Source: Posidonia oceanica (taxonomy: Eukaryota; Streptophyta; Magnoliopsida; Alismatales; Posidoniaceae). From it: DNA of 64,000 nt. This document shows positions 25,999 through 38,039 of this stretch, in pieces (position 1 is the stretch's first letter; the number at the start of each line of letters is the position of its first letter). The notes beneath the pieces were generated by a model that was given only the letters and a program-made list of their open reading frames with translations, was not told where the DNA came from and did not search any database. The position numbers and the translations under genes were made by a program. The stretch is from assembly GCA_037176725.1 (NCBI GenBank), contig JAZBRS010000076.1:124205001-124269000 (forward strand), given 5' to 3'.

Positions 25999-26749
25999 CT
26001 GGAAATCCTGGGGCCTGATCTGAAATCTGCTTGGTCCATGCTGAAGAGCGCTTCGCCGCGGTTGTCTGGGCAGCTTATTTGGGAAGATCCAACGGCCGGA
26101 TTGGAAGATATCGCAGCTTCAAAGCAGGAGGGCCAGAACAGGGGAGAAAAGCAGATCTAAGTGTTCAGGAGATCCTAGGGGTCTGCAAGAAGGTCCTCCC
26201 AGGTGGATGGGAGCTAAGGGGGCTTTGGTGCGTGCAAAAGATGCTTAATGCAAAGCTACATGAATGCAAATGCATGCAAGATGCCAGAAAAGACAAGGAG
26301 GGAATTTTTAGAAAAACAGAGGTTCAAATGCCATTTTTGAAAAGAGAAGGGGTTTAAATGCAAATTTTTGAAAAGGATAGGGCTTAAAGGCGGGGGTTTT
26401 GAAAACAGGGGGGTTGCATGCGGTTTTGCAGAAGACCGAGCTTATAATGCAATTTTGAAAAGGGGATATGCATCAGAAGAAGTTTTGAAAGCAAAAGGCA
26501 AGCAAAAAGCAATTTTGAAAAACTTTAGGGTCTAAAATGCAATTTTTCCAGAAAACAGGGTTCTGGGGAGTCTGGGAATGCAAGTGGAGGGCCTACATGC
26601 AATTTCGCAAACATGGGAGCTAAAATGCATCTTTAGGGGCAAAACGGTCATTTTACATGATTTTATAACTATGCAAGGGACCTATGTGTCATTTTTAAAC
26701 CATGCAGGGTCAAAAATGCAATTTAGTATGCAAAACATGCTCTGAAAAC

Positions 26750-26915
26750 CAAGGTCTATGGACTGATGTGCAATTTTTCAAAAAAACAGGGTTAAAATGC
26801 AATGCAATAAGCTAAAGTGCATGCAAGGAGATTACTGTGCATTTAAATGGACCTAGATGCAAAAATGAAAAACCAGAGGGGCAAATGTGCAATGCAGCAT
26901 GCAAAATACGAAAAC
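26750..26915 (-). repeat. 166-bp LTR segment duplicated on both sides of E3 (left copy)
   Basis: This segment, beginning CAAGGTCTATGG, is repeated almost exactly at 54469-54634 immediately right of E3, with a few substitutions. The simplest reading is an existing 166-bp tandem duplication in the E2 LTR whose second copy was hit by E3 at its first bases. Confidence 0.8.
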
Positions 26916-26920
26916 CAAGG
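26916..26920. repeat. E3 target-site duplication, left copy (CAAGG)
   Basis: CAAGG lies directly before the TGTTGACACC start of E3 and again directly after its terminal GCTACA (54469-54473). A 5-bp duplication is normal for Ty3/gypsy integration. Confidence 0.85.
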
Positions 26921-29900
26921 TGTTGACACCCCATCTTGGCAGGCTTGGACCACTTGGAGCCCTCCTGGTGATTGCTGGACTCAAACCTAAACCAAAACCA
27001 AACCCTAACCCTCTTCTTTACCCTTCAAAACCAAGCAAACTTGACCTAAGCCTTTACCCCTCTTCCTAAGCTCAAAACCTAACCAAAATCCATAGGAAAA
27101 CCCACCAACACCCACTTAGCAAACCTACCCAAGAACTTAGAAAATCTCAAACATTAGACCATTCCCAAAAACCCTAGAAAATCTAGGCAAAACTCCCCTT
27201 TTCTACACCTTAAAACCCCTCCAAAACCATCTTAGAATCAAACCAAAACTTCAGAACCAACACCTCAAATCCTAGACTGCCCACTCACCAATTTTCATCC
27301 CATTCCAAGACCTTTAAGACTTCCATTCACCCAAATTATCCTTTTCTCTCTCTGGGATTATTATTTTCTCTCTCCTCTCTCTCTCCTGATTATCATCTCT
27401 CTTTTCATCCCCTTCTTGCTCCTTTTCTTGCTTGGCTGTGGGCCCCTTTTGTGCTTCTATCCTTCCTCTATCTTATTCCTATTTTTACTTTATTTTTAAC
27501 ACTTTCCCTAATTTTCAAAAAATCCTTTTCCTTCAACTCATCTCTTTTCCCTTTATTCTTCCTTTTTCCCTTCTCTTCTTCTTTCTCTTTTCCCCTTTCT
27601 TTCTCTTGCTAAAATTCATAAAAACCCCTAAAAATCTGTAAAACCCCAAAATATAAAAGAAACAAATCAGAACCCTAAGAAAAACAATGGAAAAACAATA
27701 AAGAAGCAATTAAAAACCTAAACTTAACTAAATCAAGCTAAAAGGAAAACCAAGCATGTAAGCTAAAAAATGCAAAACAAATCAAAAGAAAACACTGAAA
27801 AATCAAGAAAAAAACTAAAATGAAATCAGAACCCACCAAAAGTAAAAACCCCATCAGAAGAATTAAAAAACAAACCCTAAAAAGAAGAATTTAAAATCAA
27901 ACACTAAAACAAGTAATTAAAGAAGCAAAAGACCTAACCTAATAAACATAAGAAGAACAACATAAAAACTTAATTAAAAAAAGGAAAAGAAAAACACATT
28001 TGAAAGACTTAAAAACACCCCATCAAACCAGAAAAATCTTACTAAAAACTTCAAGAAAAATTAACAAATGAAAATCAAAACATAATTTGAAAGACTTAAG
28101 AAAAGAAAACCCTAGAAGACTAAGACTTAAAACCTAAAACCAATCCTGATTAATACGAAAATAAATCCTAAAAAATCCTAATCAATGTCCTAAGTATCTA
28201 ACAAGGGAAACGCAATTTTTAAAATAATTTAAAAAGGGTTTAACAAACATTTAATCAAGTGAAAACTAATTAAAAGCAAAACCAAAGCCTTAAAACCCTA
28301 ATCAAATCCAAAAACACACTAATCAACCCAAAATGGCCATTAAAAAATTTAATTAAAACCCTAATTCACATCACAACCTTTCTAGTATTTTTGCTTATTT
28401 TTAATCTATTTTTCCTAATTTTATTTCCTTTCTTTTCCCTCTCTTTCTTTCTTTCTTCTCATTTTTCTTTTCTTCTTTTTCCTTGCTCGGCCCAATTCAG
28501 CCCGTCTCTTCCTTTCTTCTTCATTTCTTTTTCTTTCGGCCCGCAGCCCAGCCCGTCGTTCTCCTTCTTCTTCCTCAACCTTCTGCATTTTCTCCTCCAT
28601 TTTTCCTCCTGCGACAGCTGCTGCAGTGCTCCCTCCACCATTTAAATTTCGAAACCTCCATCTTATCATCCACAGCAGCTCGCCGCTCTCTCCCATCTCA
28701 GCACCAATTCCGGGAGGCATTCAATGCCTGTCGTCTCGCCAGCACCCATCTCCTCGGCTGTAGTGCGTCGCCGTCGAATTCAAAAATCCCAGCGCGCGCA
28801 CCGGCAGCCTTCCTCCTGATATAAGCCTCCAGAATTCCCTTCCTTCGACAGAGCTTTTGGATCATCCAGAGAGAGAGTAGCGCAGCCCATCCCTTAGCAA
28901 TCAGCAAATTTGCGAGAGAAACCAGAGAATTCCAGAGCTTCTTCTCCACCTGAGCGACCTCCTCCTTCTTCCTCTGTATCCTCCAATTCCCAGAGAGAAG
29001 AGTCCGAGAGAGAGAGCCTGAGAGTGTGCTTCGGCATCTCGGAGAGAGAGCCCAGTTCCAGGGCATTTCCCCAGCAATCCCTTCCCCAATTCCTTCCTCC
29101 ATCTTCAGCAGAACTTCCCCTTCTTTCTCCCCTGAAACCAGCCCGTTCCAGCCTCGAATTCCCTTCCATTTCGATCCCCCAAGTTCACCCAGAAACCCTG
29201 CAATCCCCTCCCACCATTTCTCGGCCATTCCACCCCTTAGAACCACCCCAGTTCACCTGAATTCACCGCAGAGGCTAACTACAAGCCAACTCCAACCCAT
29301 TTCGGAATTCCCACCACCATAGACCATCCTATCTTCCCAAATCTTCCTAAGTTACTCGCCAGACCTCCACCTTCCCAGGACATCTGACATCAGACCCGGC
29401 CATCCACCACAGACCGAAATCTTCACCACAAACACTTACCCCTCCTTCAGACTAGAAACGAACCCAATCTCCTATCTCACTCCACACTCTTCAGAAATCC
29501 AAGCCAATCATCCAGATCCACTCCTCGAACTCCCAGCAGTCCTCCGGAAGGCTCCGCTTCGCCGGACGAGCAGCGGACAAGGCCCCCCACCTCCGGCTGC
29601 CTACTGTCGACCCAAAAACCCCGAACTTCCGCTCGAGCTGCAGAAGCTTCACCTGATCGTCCAAGGAGCTCCGGAAGAACGTCCTGAAGAAGACCCAACC
29701 TCCACGAGTCGCTGGAAGACACCGCTGCGACCAGACGACGACCGCCGGCCACCTCCGACTCTGTCGAGGTCGGGGGCACACTTCGGACATGAACTCAGGT
29801 AATTCCTTGTCTCCCCCGCTCCCTCTCCCTCCTCTGATGCTTTTCCACCAACCCGAACCAGCTCTCCGGCTCTCCTACTCCGACTGCAACTCGCCGGTCA

Positions 29901-31372
29901 GTCCTTCTTCTCCGGCGCCGGCCTCCCGTCTCCCAGACGTTCCAGTCAGTGGAACGGTCCCCCGACGATCTCCAGAGCTCCGTGCAGTCGCCGGTGATGG
30001 TCTCCCCCCTCTCGCACCTCCGCAGCCCTCCTGTGCCGGTGGTGGTGGGCGCCGGTGGTTCACTGCTACAGTGCCAGCCACCGCCGGCAATTTACTGTGC
30101 TTTTATTTTCTCAGTTATATGGTTTCTGTGTGAATATTACATTTCTGCCTTAAGTTATCTCATTTTTGCATTTTAGTCCTCTGTTCATTTAATCAGCTTA
30201 GTTTTTAATTAAATATCATGCTAAATTGCTGCTTTTATTTCTGCTTTTTTGCATTTACATTCCGGTCCTTTTACTGTGCTGTTTAGTTATAACTTTTTGT
30301 GCTTTGGCCCCTGTTTTTTTCATTTTTGCACTTAGGTCCTGTTTTAAATCAGATCATTTAAATGCATTGATTTTGCCATACTGCATTGCATTCTGGCCCC
30401 TTGCATGTTTCTGTTTTTACATTTAGGTCCATGCACTGTAGTAACTTAGGCTTCATTTTTAATTTTTGCATACCGCATTGCATATTTTACCTCCTGTTTT
30501 TTTATTTTTGCATATAGGTTCTGTTAAATGCACAGTAATCATTTTGCATGCATTTTTGCTTATTGCATTGCATTTTCAACCCTGTTTTTCAAAAAATTGC
30601 ACATCAGTCCTGCCTTCTGATTTCAAAGCATGTTTACCATATAAAATTGCATATTTGACCCCTGCATGATTCAAAAATCACACATAGGTCCTTACATCCT
30701 TTAAAAACCATGTAAAAAGACTGTTTTGCCCCTAAAGTTGCATCTTAGCTCCTATGCTTACAAAATTGCATGTAGACCCTCCACTTGCCTTCCCGGACTC
30801 CTCAGAACCCTGTTTTCTGGAAAATTTGCACCTTAGACCCCAATTTTTTTCAAAATTGCACTCTGACTTTTTTTGTTTTCAAAACCTCTTCTAATGCATA
30901 CCCTCTTTTCAAAATAGCTTTCTGAGCCCAGTCTTTTGCAAAATAAAGCCCTGCCCTCTCCTGTTTTCAAAACCCTCCTTTGTGGACCCCATCCTTTGTG
31001 AAAACTTGCATTTAGCCCCTTCCCTTTTTTCAAAAATGCATCTGAATCCCTGTCTTTTCCAAATTTCCCTTCTTGTCTTTTCTTGCATCTTGCATGCATC
31101 CTGCATTCATTTAGCCTTGCATTTTAGCATCCCTTTGCACACACTAAGCACCTTTTAGCTCCCCTTCACTTGGGAGGACCATTTGCACACCCCTAGGACC
31201 TCCTGAACACCTAGATTTGTTCTTCTCCCCTGTTCTGGCCCTCCTGCCTTGAAGCTGCGATATCTTTCGATCCGGCCGTTGGATCTTCTCAAGCAAGCTG
31301 CCCAGGCGACCATAGCGAAGCGCTCTTCGGCATGGACCAAGCAGATCACAGATCAGGCTCCCGGATTTCCAG

Positions 31373-31699
31373 GTATGTCCTCCTGAACCCCTGCATTGCA
31401 TTCATTTGCATCCCATTTGCATAGTTTTCCTCGTTTTCGATTTCTGTCTCTTTGAGCATGTAGAATAGGACCTCCCCTTTCTGCTTGGCAACTTAGATCT
31501 CCGTTTCGCGTTTCCCCATGTGTTTTGTGTTGAGTTTTCCCTAGATTTACCACTTAATGTAACTTTCTTCCCCCTTTTCCACGATCCGATCGCATCGCGA
31601 GCTTTGGGCAGCGTGTGAGACACACCGTGGAACGATTTAGTGGGAAACGGTCGCAAAAGAGGTGGTAATTCCTCCATTTGCTCACTCTCCCCTTTGTAG
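31373..31699 (+). other. Candidate intron inside the E3 5' LTR (327 nt)
   Basis: TTCCAG/GTATGTCC forms a strong donor consensus at 31373. CTCTCCCCTTTGTAG gives an acceptor with a pyrimidine tract ending at 31699. Because it lies between the likely transcript start and gag, it would be a leader intron. Both sites are conserved in all four LTR copies in the window. Confidence 0.5.
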
Positions 31700-31829
31700 G
31701 TCTTCACACCTACTCTGTGTGGCCCCGGACAGCGCCTATTCTCACACATGCGCTGTTCTACTTCTCCTTTTACTGCTTCTAATCTTTTCCTTGCATTTGC
31801 ATTCGCACGGCTTTTCCGAGGTTTTATCT

Positions 31830-32035
31830 TGCTGCTTTTGGCACCGTTTTGCGTGCCTGCTTTGTCTTTCGCACCGTTTTGCGCGCTCGCCCTGTTTTTG
31901 ACACAGTTTTGCGTGCCCGACATAGTCTTTTGCACCGATTCGCGTGCTGCCTTGCTTTCTGGCCCGTTTTGCGTGCCGATATTGTCTTTTTGCACCGTTT
32001 TGCGCGCTTTCTTGTTTTTCGCCTCGTTTTGCTTG
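31830..32035 (+). repeat. 30-bp minisatellite in the E3 5' LTR
   Basis: About six to seven imperfect units of the GGCACC...GCGTGCC type. It has one unit fewer than the 3' LTR, which accounts for the whole 30-bp difference in LTR length. Confidence 0.8.
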
Positions 32036-32568
32036 TTTTACGCCGTTTTTCTTTTGCATGTCGATCGCATTGCATGGTTTTGCCGTTGTTTTGTTTTTTC
32101 GCTTGCATTTGCATATAGGGCTGTGATGCTTACTGCTTGGAGTTCTCACGAGCCAGGTTTCGCCCGGTTCGGAACACAGACAGCGTAGCTGAGCACTTAG
32201 ACAGCACGTTTACTTCCTTGCCCTGCATCTCTCCACTTAGAGCACACCTTGAGCATTCATTTAGGCATTTATAGGCACATAGGCATTCAATCCTGCATTT
32301 CTTTGCGTATGCGAGCGTAAGCCTAGAAAGACCGATTCTCGGGCGTGTCGGGGGTGCCTAACACCTTGCCCGCACGTAACAGGAGTCCTTGCCCTATCTT
32401 TTGGCCTGCAATGACCATACTGCCCTTATCCTAGGCTAGAGTCATCTCTTTTGCATGTATTTGCATTTGTTTTCCCTTGCATTGCTTTCCTTTGCATTTC
32501 TTGCTTGGTTTTGCGTGTTAATTCACGCATTTCCCCCAGTTTTCCTTGTCTCCCGTTAATGGACATGG

Positions 32569-32577
32569 TGGCGACTC
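32569..32577 (+). other. PBS-like 9-mer near the LTR 3' end
   Basis: TGGCGACTC lies 124 bp upstream of the true primer binding site and equals its first nine bases. It is present in the same place in the other LTRs (for example 6052-6060). It may be chance or a relic of an older LTR boundary. Confidence 0.35.
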
Positions 32578-32692
32578 TGATTTGTCTTATCTTTCTCTTT
32601 TCTCCTCGATTTTAAGTGTTTTCGAGTTGAGCCTCTTCCTCGGATCCAATCGCCGCTAATAGCAAGCCTGATTCCGATCGGGATTGCTACAA

Positions 32693-32710
32693 TGGCGACT
32701 CCGCTGGGGA
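32693..32710 (+). other. Primer binding site of E3
   Basis: TGGCGACTCCGCTGGGGA begins one base after the 5' LTR end. TGG at this position pairs with the CCA end of a tRNA, as required for minus-strand priming. Ogre/Tat elements commonly use tRNA-Arg; I could not check the match against a tRNA set. Confidence 0.8.
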
Positions 32711-34010
32711 TGATGACTCCGGCTTTCGTTCTCGGCTTTTCCGCTCGCCTGTTTTGCAGCCTTGTCTGCCTTCTTTGCCTGCTTTGCTCGCTTTTCTGTG
32801 CAAACTCCTAGCAAGTTGCTTCGTGGCTACTTTGCCTAGGTTTTGCACCTCTTTCGCCTCAGTTTGCGCTCTTTTTGCTTAGCTTTACTTTTGTGCTTGT
32901 TTATTTACTTGTTTCCCTGCTTCTGCATTTACTTCCTTTACCGCTTGCTTGCCTTTACTTGTTTTGCCTAACTTGCTTATTATTGCTTTAATTCTCGCAC
33001 ATTGCATGTCTACATACTTGTTTGGCAACGATACATGCCTTTTGAATGTTGAATGCTTCTTTTACACCTTCACTATGTCACTACGCACGCACATGCCTTC
33101 CATACATGCCTTTTGACTTGATGAATGTTTTTTCTTCACCATTATGCTCATAAACACTCGCACATGCCATGCACTTGCCTTTTGTTGTGTTGTGTGATTG
33201 TCTGCCTGCCATGCTTGACTGATTTTCTTCCCTTTCACGCTTGCCATGCCTAGGATAGTAGAGACTTGTTTGCTCTCCCCGTGGTTAACTAAAAACAGCA
33301 AGTAAAAAGAACTTTTAGGAGCAACTAGAGACTCTGAACAATCCTTCACTCCCTCTGGTTAATAAAATGTGCAAGATAAAAGACTTTAAGCATTTGCATA
33401 AGCATCATATAGGGCATGCATTCTTCTCATCTGAGTCCACCTATTAGTCTGCGAAGGACGGTCCCGGCTTCTTATTCCACCGCTTTGGGCGTGGCACGAG
33501 TCAGTCGGTCTGTCCCCCCTCGTCTGGGGGTCGTGTCGGTGTTAGTAGAGGGTACCACCCACGCTTTGGTGGGGTAGAGGCCACCAACGCACCACCCTGT
33601 CATTTACTGAGCTTTGGGCCGGGAGTTAGACAGGGAACCTACTTTTTCTGGCCTGAGTCGGTGACCCGTACACCCAGGGATACCTGAAGTAGATTACCTT
33701 ACTAGGACACACTAGTTAGGTGAGGGGGGCATACTAGAAAGCATGCATATCATTCATGCCATTTAACTAACTCATTTGCATTCATCTTTTTGGTTTCTAA
33801 CCCTAATTTCCTTCTGTTGTGTCAGCGTGATCGGTAAAGCGAATTTCCCTTTGCCAGAGCTCGAGTACCGACCCTCGTTGACGCTCCTGTTGCGACTTCA
33901 TTCGTGACCATTCCCTTTCTGAGCTATCTGCCTTTGCGAAGATAGCTCCTCTTAGGAATCACCGCTTGAACACTCGTCGCAGCCCTATTCTCACGCGATC
34001 TAGGTCAGCA
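32711..34010 (+). other. E3 untranslated leader
   Basis: About 1.3 kb without a supported ORF. It begins with T/C-rich sequence full of GCTTGC and TTTGC words. About 33028-33170 holds an imperfect tandem pair beginning CATGCCTTTTGA, and 33414-33730 is a GC-richer block that includes a small C5/G5 hairpin near 33514-33530. A packaging or dimerisation role is possible but unproven. Classic Ogre elements carry an ORF before gag; none is seen here. Confidence 0.6.
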
Positions 34011-36321
34011 ATGGCCCAGTACGTTAGTGAGCCTCTCTTCACTCCTATCACGGAGGGTGTTTTCGTTCCGGCCCCTCCGGTTGCTCCTTCTGTCCCCCTT
34101 GTTCCCCCTCCGACGCCAGGGTTTCCTCCCCTGACGTCTCTAGGTTCTCAGTACGTCCCGAGACAGTGGCAAGCATCTCTTCCTCCGGATCCAGTCGCCA
34201 AATCTATCTTGACGACCGTTACTCGCGTTTCGGAGATGCCACTGCCCCCTCCATCCCAGGGATACGTCGCTTTCGACATCCCTTCCACCATCGCTGCGAC
34301 CTTTGCTGTAGAATCCTTTCCTCCCGGACAGTCTGTGTCCGTGCCACTTGTTTCTCAGCCTTCGCCGGCACTGCACTTCAGCGTCCCCACTGGCGAGACG
34401 CCCGAAGCGCAGTACCAACACCTGATGGAGCTTGCCCAGAGACTGCAGGGCATGGCTCTATCAGTTCGTCCTTCTTCTGTTCCTGTTGTTCCTGAGGTTC
34501 CTCTGAGGCCAGTTCCTGCATTCCATGCATCGACCTCCACACCTCCGCCTCGACCATCGTCTCAACTGCTCACGGTTCCGACGATGGGGGCCCGTTTACC
34601 GCCTCCTGCTGCACAACACTTAGCACAGCATGCTCCACTTCCCCCTGGTGGTCAGTCCTTTGGACCGGCTGGAGCCCAGTACTTCACTGGCTCGCTGTCT
34701 GGCACTCCGCCTGTACGGCAACTGGTGCTCCGTCATCCTACCCCTACAGCATCCTACATACACTCCTGCATACACAGTCCCCCAGCACAGATACACCGGC
34801 CATCCCGTTGCTCCACCAGGCAACGCTATGGTAGATCCAGAGGAGCACTTAGGTGCGACCCATTCGGCGTATGTGCTCGCTACCCCTGCTAATCCCTCTC
34901 CTACAGCAGCAATCCCAGACCCCATCAATAACCGGATGGACGTCTTGGAGAAGGCACTACGACTAGTGCAGGGTACTGAGCACCAGACCTACCAATTCCG
35001 GGACCTCTGCTGCTTTCCAGATGCGGTACTCCCTCCGAAGTTCAAGATCCCGGACTTCGAGAAGTATAATGGTAGGGGCTGCCCCGTAGCACACTTGAAG
35101 GCGTATTGCGGTGATCTTGCTCAGCTTCAGGCTGACGAGAGGTTGCTGATCCGTTTGTTCCAGAAGAGTTTGACTGGGCCAACACTCAAGTGGTTTACGT
35201 CGCTTGACATGTCAGCCATCAAGACTTGGAACGACCTCAGTCAGGCGTTCCTGGAATAATACTCCTTCAACCTCGATCTGGTCCCAAAGAGGGCGGACTT
35301 GATCGCAATCAAGCAGAATTCTGGCGAGCCGTTCGGGGAGTACGTCGGCCGCTGGCGCGCCCTTGCCTCTCAGGTTCGAGATAGACCCTCTGACGAGGAG
35401 TCTATCGAGATCGTTATCAAAGGGGCGCAGCCGTCTCTCGGAGCTCTGCTTAGCATCCAACCAGTCACTACTTTTGCGGCACTCATCAGAGCTGGAGCGC
35501 ACGTGGAGAGTTCTTTGCAGAGTGGCAACTTCCCAGCTCTCTCTGCGTTCGCTAAGCAGGCAGTGATCAGCAGTAACAGTGCCAACAGCAGTGCCTCCAA
35601 CAACAACAGCGGTAGCAGCAACAACCGCCCGAAGAGGAAGGACTCGCCGAAAACCGCTGTTGCATTCGTCGACTCCCCTGCTGCGCCTGTTCACTTGCCA
35701 TCCCGGCCTGCCCCAGCTCAAATGGTGTACGCTCCTGCACCTAGGAATCCACACACACCACACATCACTACCACTGCTAGACCGGTCTATCCTGCCGCAC
35801 CGGTTCAGCAAGGCTCATACCAGAGGCAAAGAAGGCCACCCATTGAGAAGCGGAGATTCGCCCCACTGGTGGAATCGCTCACGGTCATCTTGCCAAAGGT
35901 TGCATCGCTCCTGAAGTTCCCGGAGGTTCGTCCGCCACCAAGTCCTCTGCCGCATTGGTTTAGGCCGGACCTCTTCTGCAATTTCCATCGAAGCACCGGG
36001 CATTCGACAGACAATTGCTTCTCCCTGTGGAACGCTATTCAGGACTTGATCGAATCGGGAACGATTGTGATCGACACGCACGAGGCATCCACTCAAGCAC
36101 ACACTCATGCATCTGCACACTCAGCTGTTCCCCCTCATTCTGGCATCATCCACCAACCCTTATCGGAGCACTCTTATCCGGGAGGGGCAGGAACCTCAGG
36201 CATCCATTCTGTCTTTCCTTCTAGGCCTACTACCTCTATGGTAGACCCTTCTGATCTCATCTCTGACATCTCTGAGCCTTTCTCAGTCAGTCTCTATCTC
36301 GCGGCAGGCCGGAGCGCCTAA
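34011..36321 (+). pseudogene. gag: gag (capsid polyprotein), broken
   Basis: The chosen start is the ATG at 34011, in a frame open from upstream. The N-terminal ~250 residues are rich in Pro, Ala and Ser. The reading then changes to another frame near 34.70-34.76 kb, where a conserved retrotransposon gag domain follows (about 34900-35400), including PPKFKIPDFEKYNG, LKAYCGDLAQL and the GPTLKWFTSLD/TWNDLSQAFLE region typical of Ty3/gypsy capsid domains. An in-frame stop lies at 35257-35259. After it the frame stays open to 36321, with a basic Asn/Ser-rich stretch at about 35570-35650 and a short motif FCNFHRSTGHSTDNCF near 35975 that resembles a CX2C-like zinc knuckle region in this lineage. 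It would form virus-like particles in the cytoplasm if intact. One frame change and one internal stop make it non-functional as it stands. Confidence 0.85.
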
Positions 36322-36323
36322 TC

Positions 36324-37073
36324 GTGCCTCCCACCGTGCTTCCCCAGGCTCAATCCCCTATGCACCTTCTAGCTAGGGCCCAGCCTAGTTCCCCCATCCA
36401 CCTCTTAGGGCGACCTCGGCTACACCTTCTAGGCAGACCTCAACCTACCCCAGCTTTCCCACCCCAACAACCATACCCTCTAGAGAAACCTCAATATCCT
36501 GTAGGTCCACCTATAACCTCTCCTGTGCTCGCAGCACGTGCTCCAATGGTTATTGACTTAACCTTGGACACCCATCGCGTCCCTTACAGCTACGCCACAG
36601 AGATGTGCACGGAAGTAACGCGATCGGGGAGGGTTTACAGGCCCCCAACACCGGCAATTAGGCCAACTCACCTTAGACCTGTTATGCCCCCACCCTCTAG
36701 CCAACCCATAGCAGATCTAACCTCGAGCCAGCCTATAGCTAGCCAAATCCCTGCCCAACCTGTAGTAACCCAGCTTCCTGCCACTACCCCCTTAGAGCCC
36801 GCCAGAACTACCCCTCCCCATGCCAAAAAGAGCCAACCTAAGGCAGACTTGGCCTCCCAACTTAAGAAGGTCAAAGCCGACATTTCTATCTGGGACTTGA
36901 TCCACACCTCTGCCGAACACCGCGAGGCTTTTCTTCACGTGTTCCAGGCTGCCCGTGTGTCCCAGTCCATTGAGCCTTCAGCCTTGGAGAGCATGGTTGG
37001 GTTGATTGCGGAGCCCCAGGTCATCTCTTTTACGAGTGATGAGCTACCTCCGGCAGGGATTAATCACAACTAG
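36324..37073 (+). pseudogene. gag-protease linker region
   Basis: An open frame with no good ATG, in a different frame from the gag core, ends at a TAG (37071-37073). It is very rich in Pro, Gln and Ala, with short repeats such as HLLGRP and SQPIA. The last ~80 residues (after ADISIWDLIHTS) are conserved-looking: WDLI...HR.AF.H.F followed by a SFT.DELPP.G.NHN segment that leads straight into the protease in the same frame. This arrangement is familiar from Tat-lineage polyproteins. The stop separates it from the protease. Confidence 0.65.
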
Positions 37074-38039
37074 CCCCTATTCGTCACGGTGCAGTTCAAA
37101 AACTTTTGCATTCCCCTAACACTGGTTGATAATGGGTTAGGCCTTAACGTTTGCCCCTTGCGTACTGCAACCAAGCTCGGATTCAAAGCCGAGGACATCA
37201 CGCCAGCCGTGAAGGGAATGACAGCCTTTGACAACACTCACCATGACGCTCTAGGGGTCCTGATTATTCCTCTTGCTATTGGCCCGGTTGTCTTCGACGT
37301 AGAGTTCTATGTCGTCGACTTGCAGCCGAACTTCAATCTTCTGCTTGGGCGCCCTTGGCTCCACAAGCATCAGGTCCTTCCTTCGACCCTCCATCGAATG
37401 ATAAAGTACCGTCGCGGCGATGATGTCATTGTTGTCATGGCGGAGAACTTTGAGAAGGAGCGGATCGAAGCAGTCTCCCCCGTGTCTTCGCAATCTATCC
37501 CGTTTGACCCTGAGACTTCTGAAGCCCTATATCACGTTAATCGGTGCGAGCCGGTTAACTCCATTCTTGATCTTGAACGTGTCAACTCCTTGACCGTTCA
37601 CAGCAACCCCTTTCGAATGGTCGAGAATGTATGTCACAGGTGGGGTTACATAAAGGGTACGCCGCTCGGGCGTCACGGCCAGGGGATCGCAGAGCCGATC
37701 GTAGCAGTGGAGCGAAGGAAATCTGAAGGCCTCGGCTACGAACCCAAGCCCAACGAAGATCACAGCTTTCAGCTCAACAATCCAGAATCAGCCATTCCCA
37801 AAGACCTCACTAACTTTACCAGTGCAGGAACCATGGGATCGACCGACGATCAAGACACGGTACCGACAGAGGATTGGGTGTGTGTTGAGGACTACTACTC
37901 GGATGAGGAGCAGTCTGGCACAACAGAGGCAGTCCCAACCGGCACAGCAGAAACAGTGATCAGAGCAGAGGCCACACAGTCAGTTTATTCAGCTCTCCTC
38001 TGGCAGACACAGCAGGCAGCTCAGCAGGCCATGTGGTAG
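37074..38039 (+). pseudogene. pro: Aspartic protease with G-patch-like tail
   Basis: In the same frame as the linker, beyond the stop at 37071. The catalytic triplet is DNG (Asp codon 37128-37130) in LTLVDNGLGLNVCPL, where DSG or DTG is usual in retropepsins; DNG is familiar in Tat elements. The flap-side core NFNLLLGRPWLH follows about 75 residues later. Further on, KGTPLGRHGQGI and SEGLGYEP are Gly-rich and look like a G-patch. An acidic tail follows, ending at a TAG (38037-38039). It would cut the Gag-Pol polyprotein. There is no start codon of its own, as expected for a polyprotein segment. Confidence 0.8.

Larger units (their letters stand above)
24622..26920 (-). repeat. E2 3' LTR, portion distal to the E3 insertion
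   Basis: This is the reverse complement of the LTR 3' end: it starts TGTAGTAATCCC on the + strand, which is ATTACTACA at the LTR terminus read on the - strand. It contains the CGCCGCTAATAG block, the GGCGACTCTG motif, the 30-bp minisatellite, the candidate intron and the T-rich TTGCAT repeats in the expected order, and is then interrupted by E3 at 26920/26921. The rest of this LTR resumes at 54474. Confidence 0.9.
26921..32691 (+). repeat. E3 5' LTR (5771 bp)
   Basis: It starts TGTTGACACC and ends GATTGCTACA. Layout matches the other LTRs: A/C-rich start, CT microsatellite at about 27340-27400, A-rich DNA at about 27600-28370, pyrimidine-rich DNA at about 28390-28600, a GC-richer stretch to about 30080, T-rich TTGCAT repeats at about 30100-31140, candidate intron 31373-31699, minisatellite at about 31830-32035, and the conserved end. 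An additional donor-like CTCAG/GTAATT occurs near 29793. Open frames inside are not convincing genes. Confidence 0.92.

Noticed and set aside
28815..28830. TATAAG as a TATA box of the E3 LTR
   Set aside because: The corresponding E1 position reads GATAAAG in a different context and there is no transcript-start evidence; too weak to annotate.
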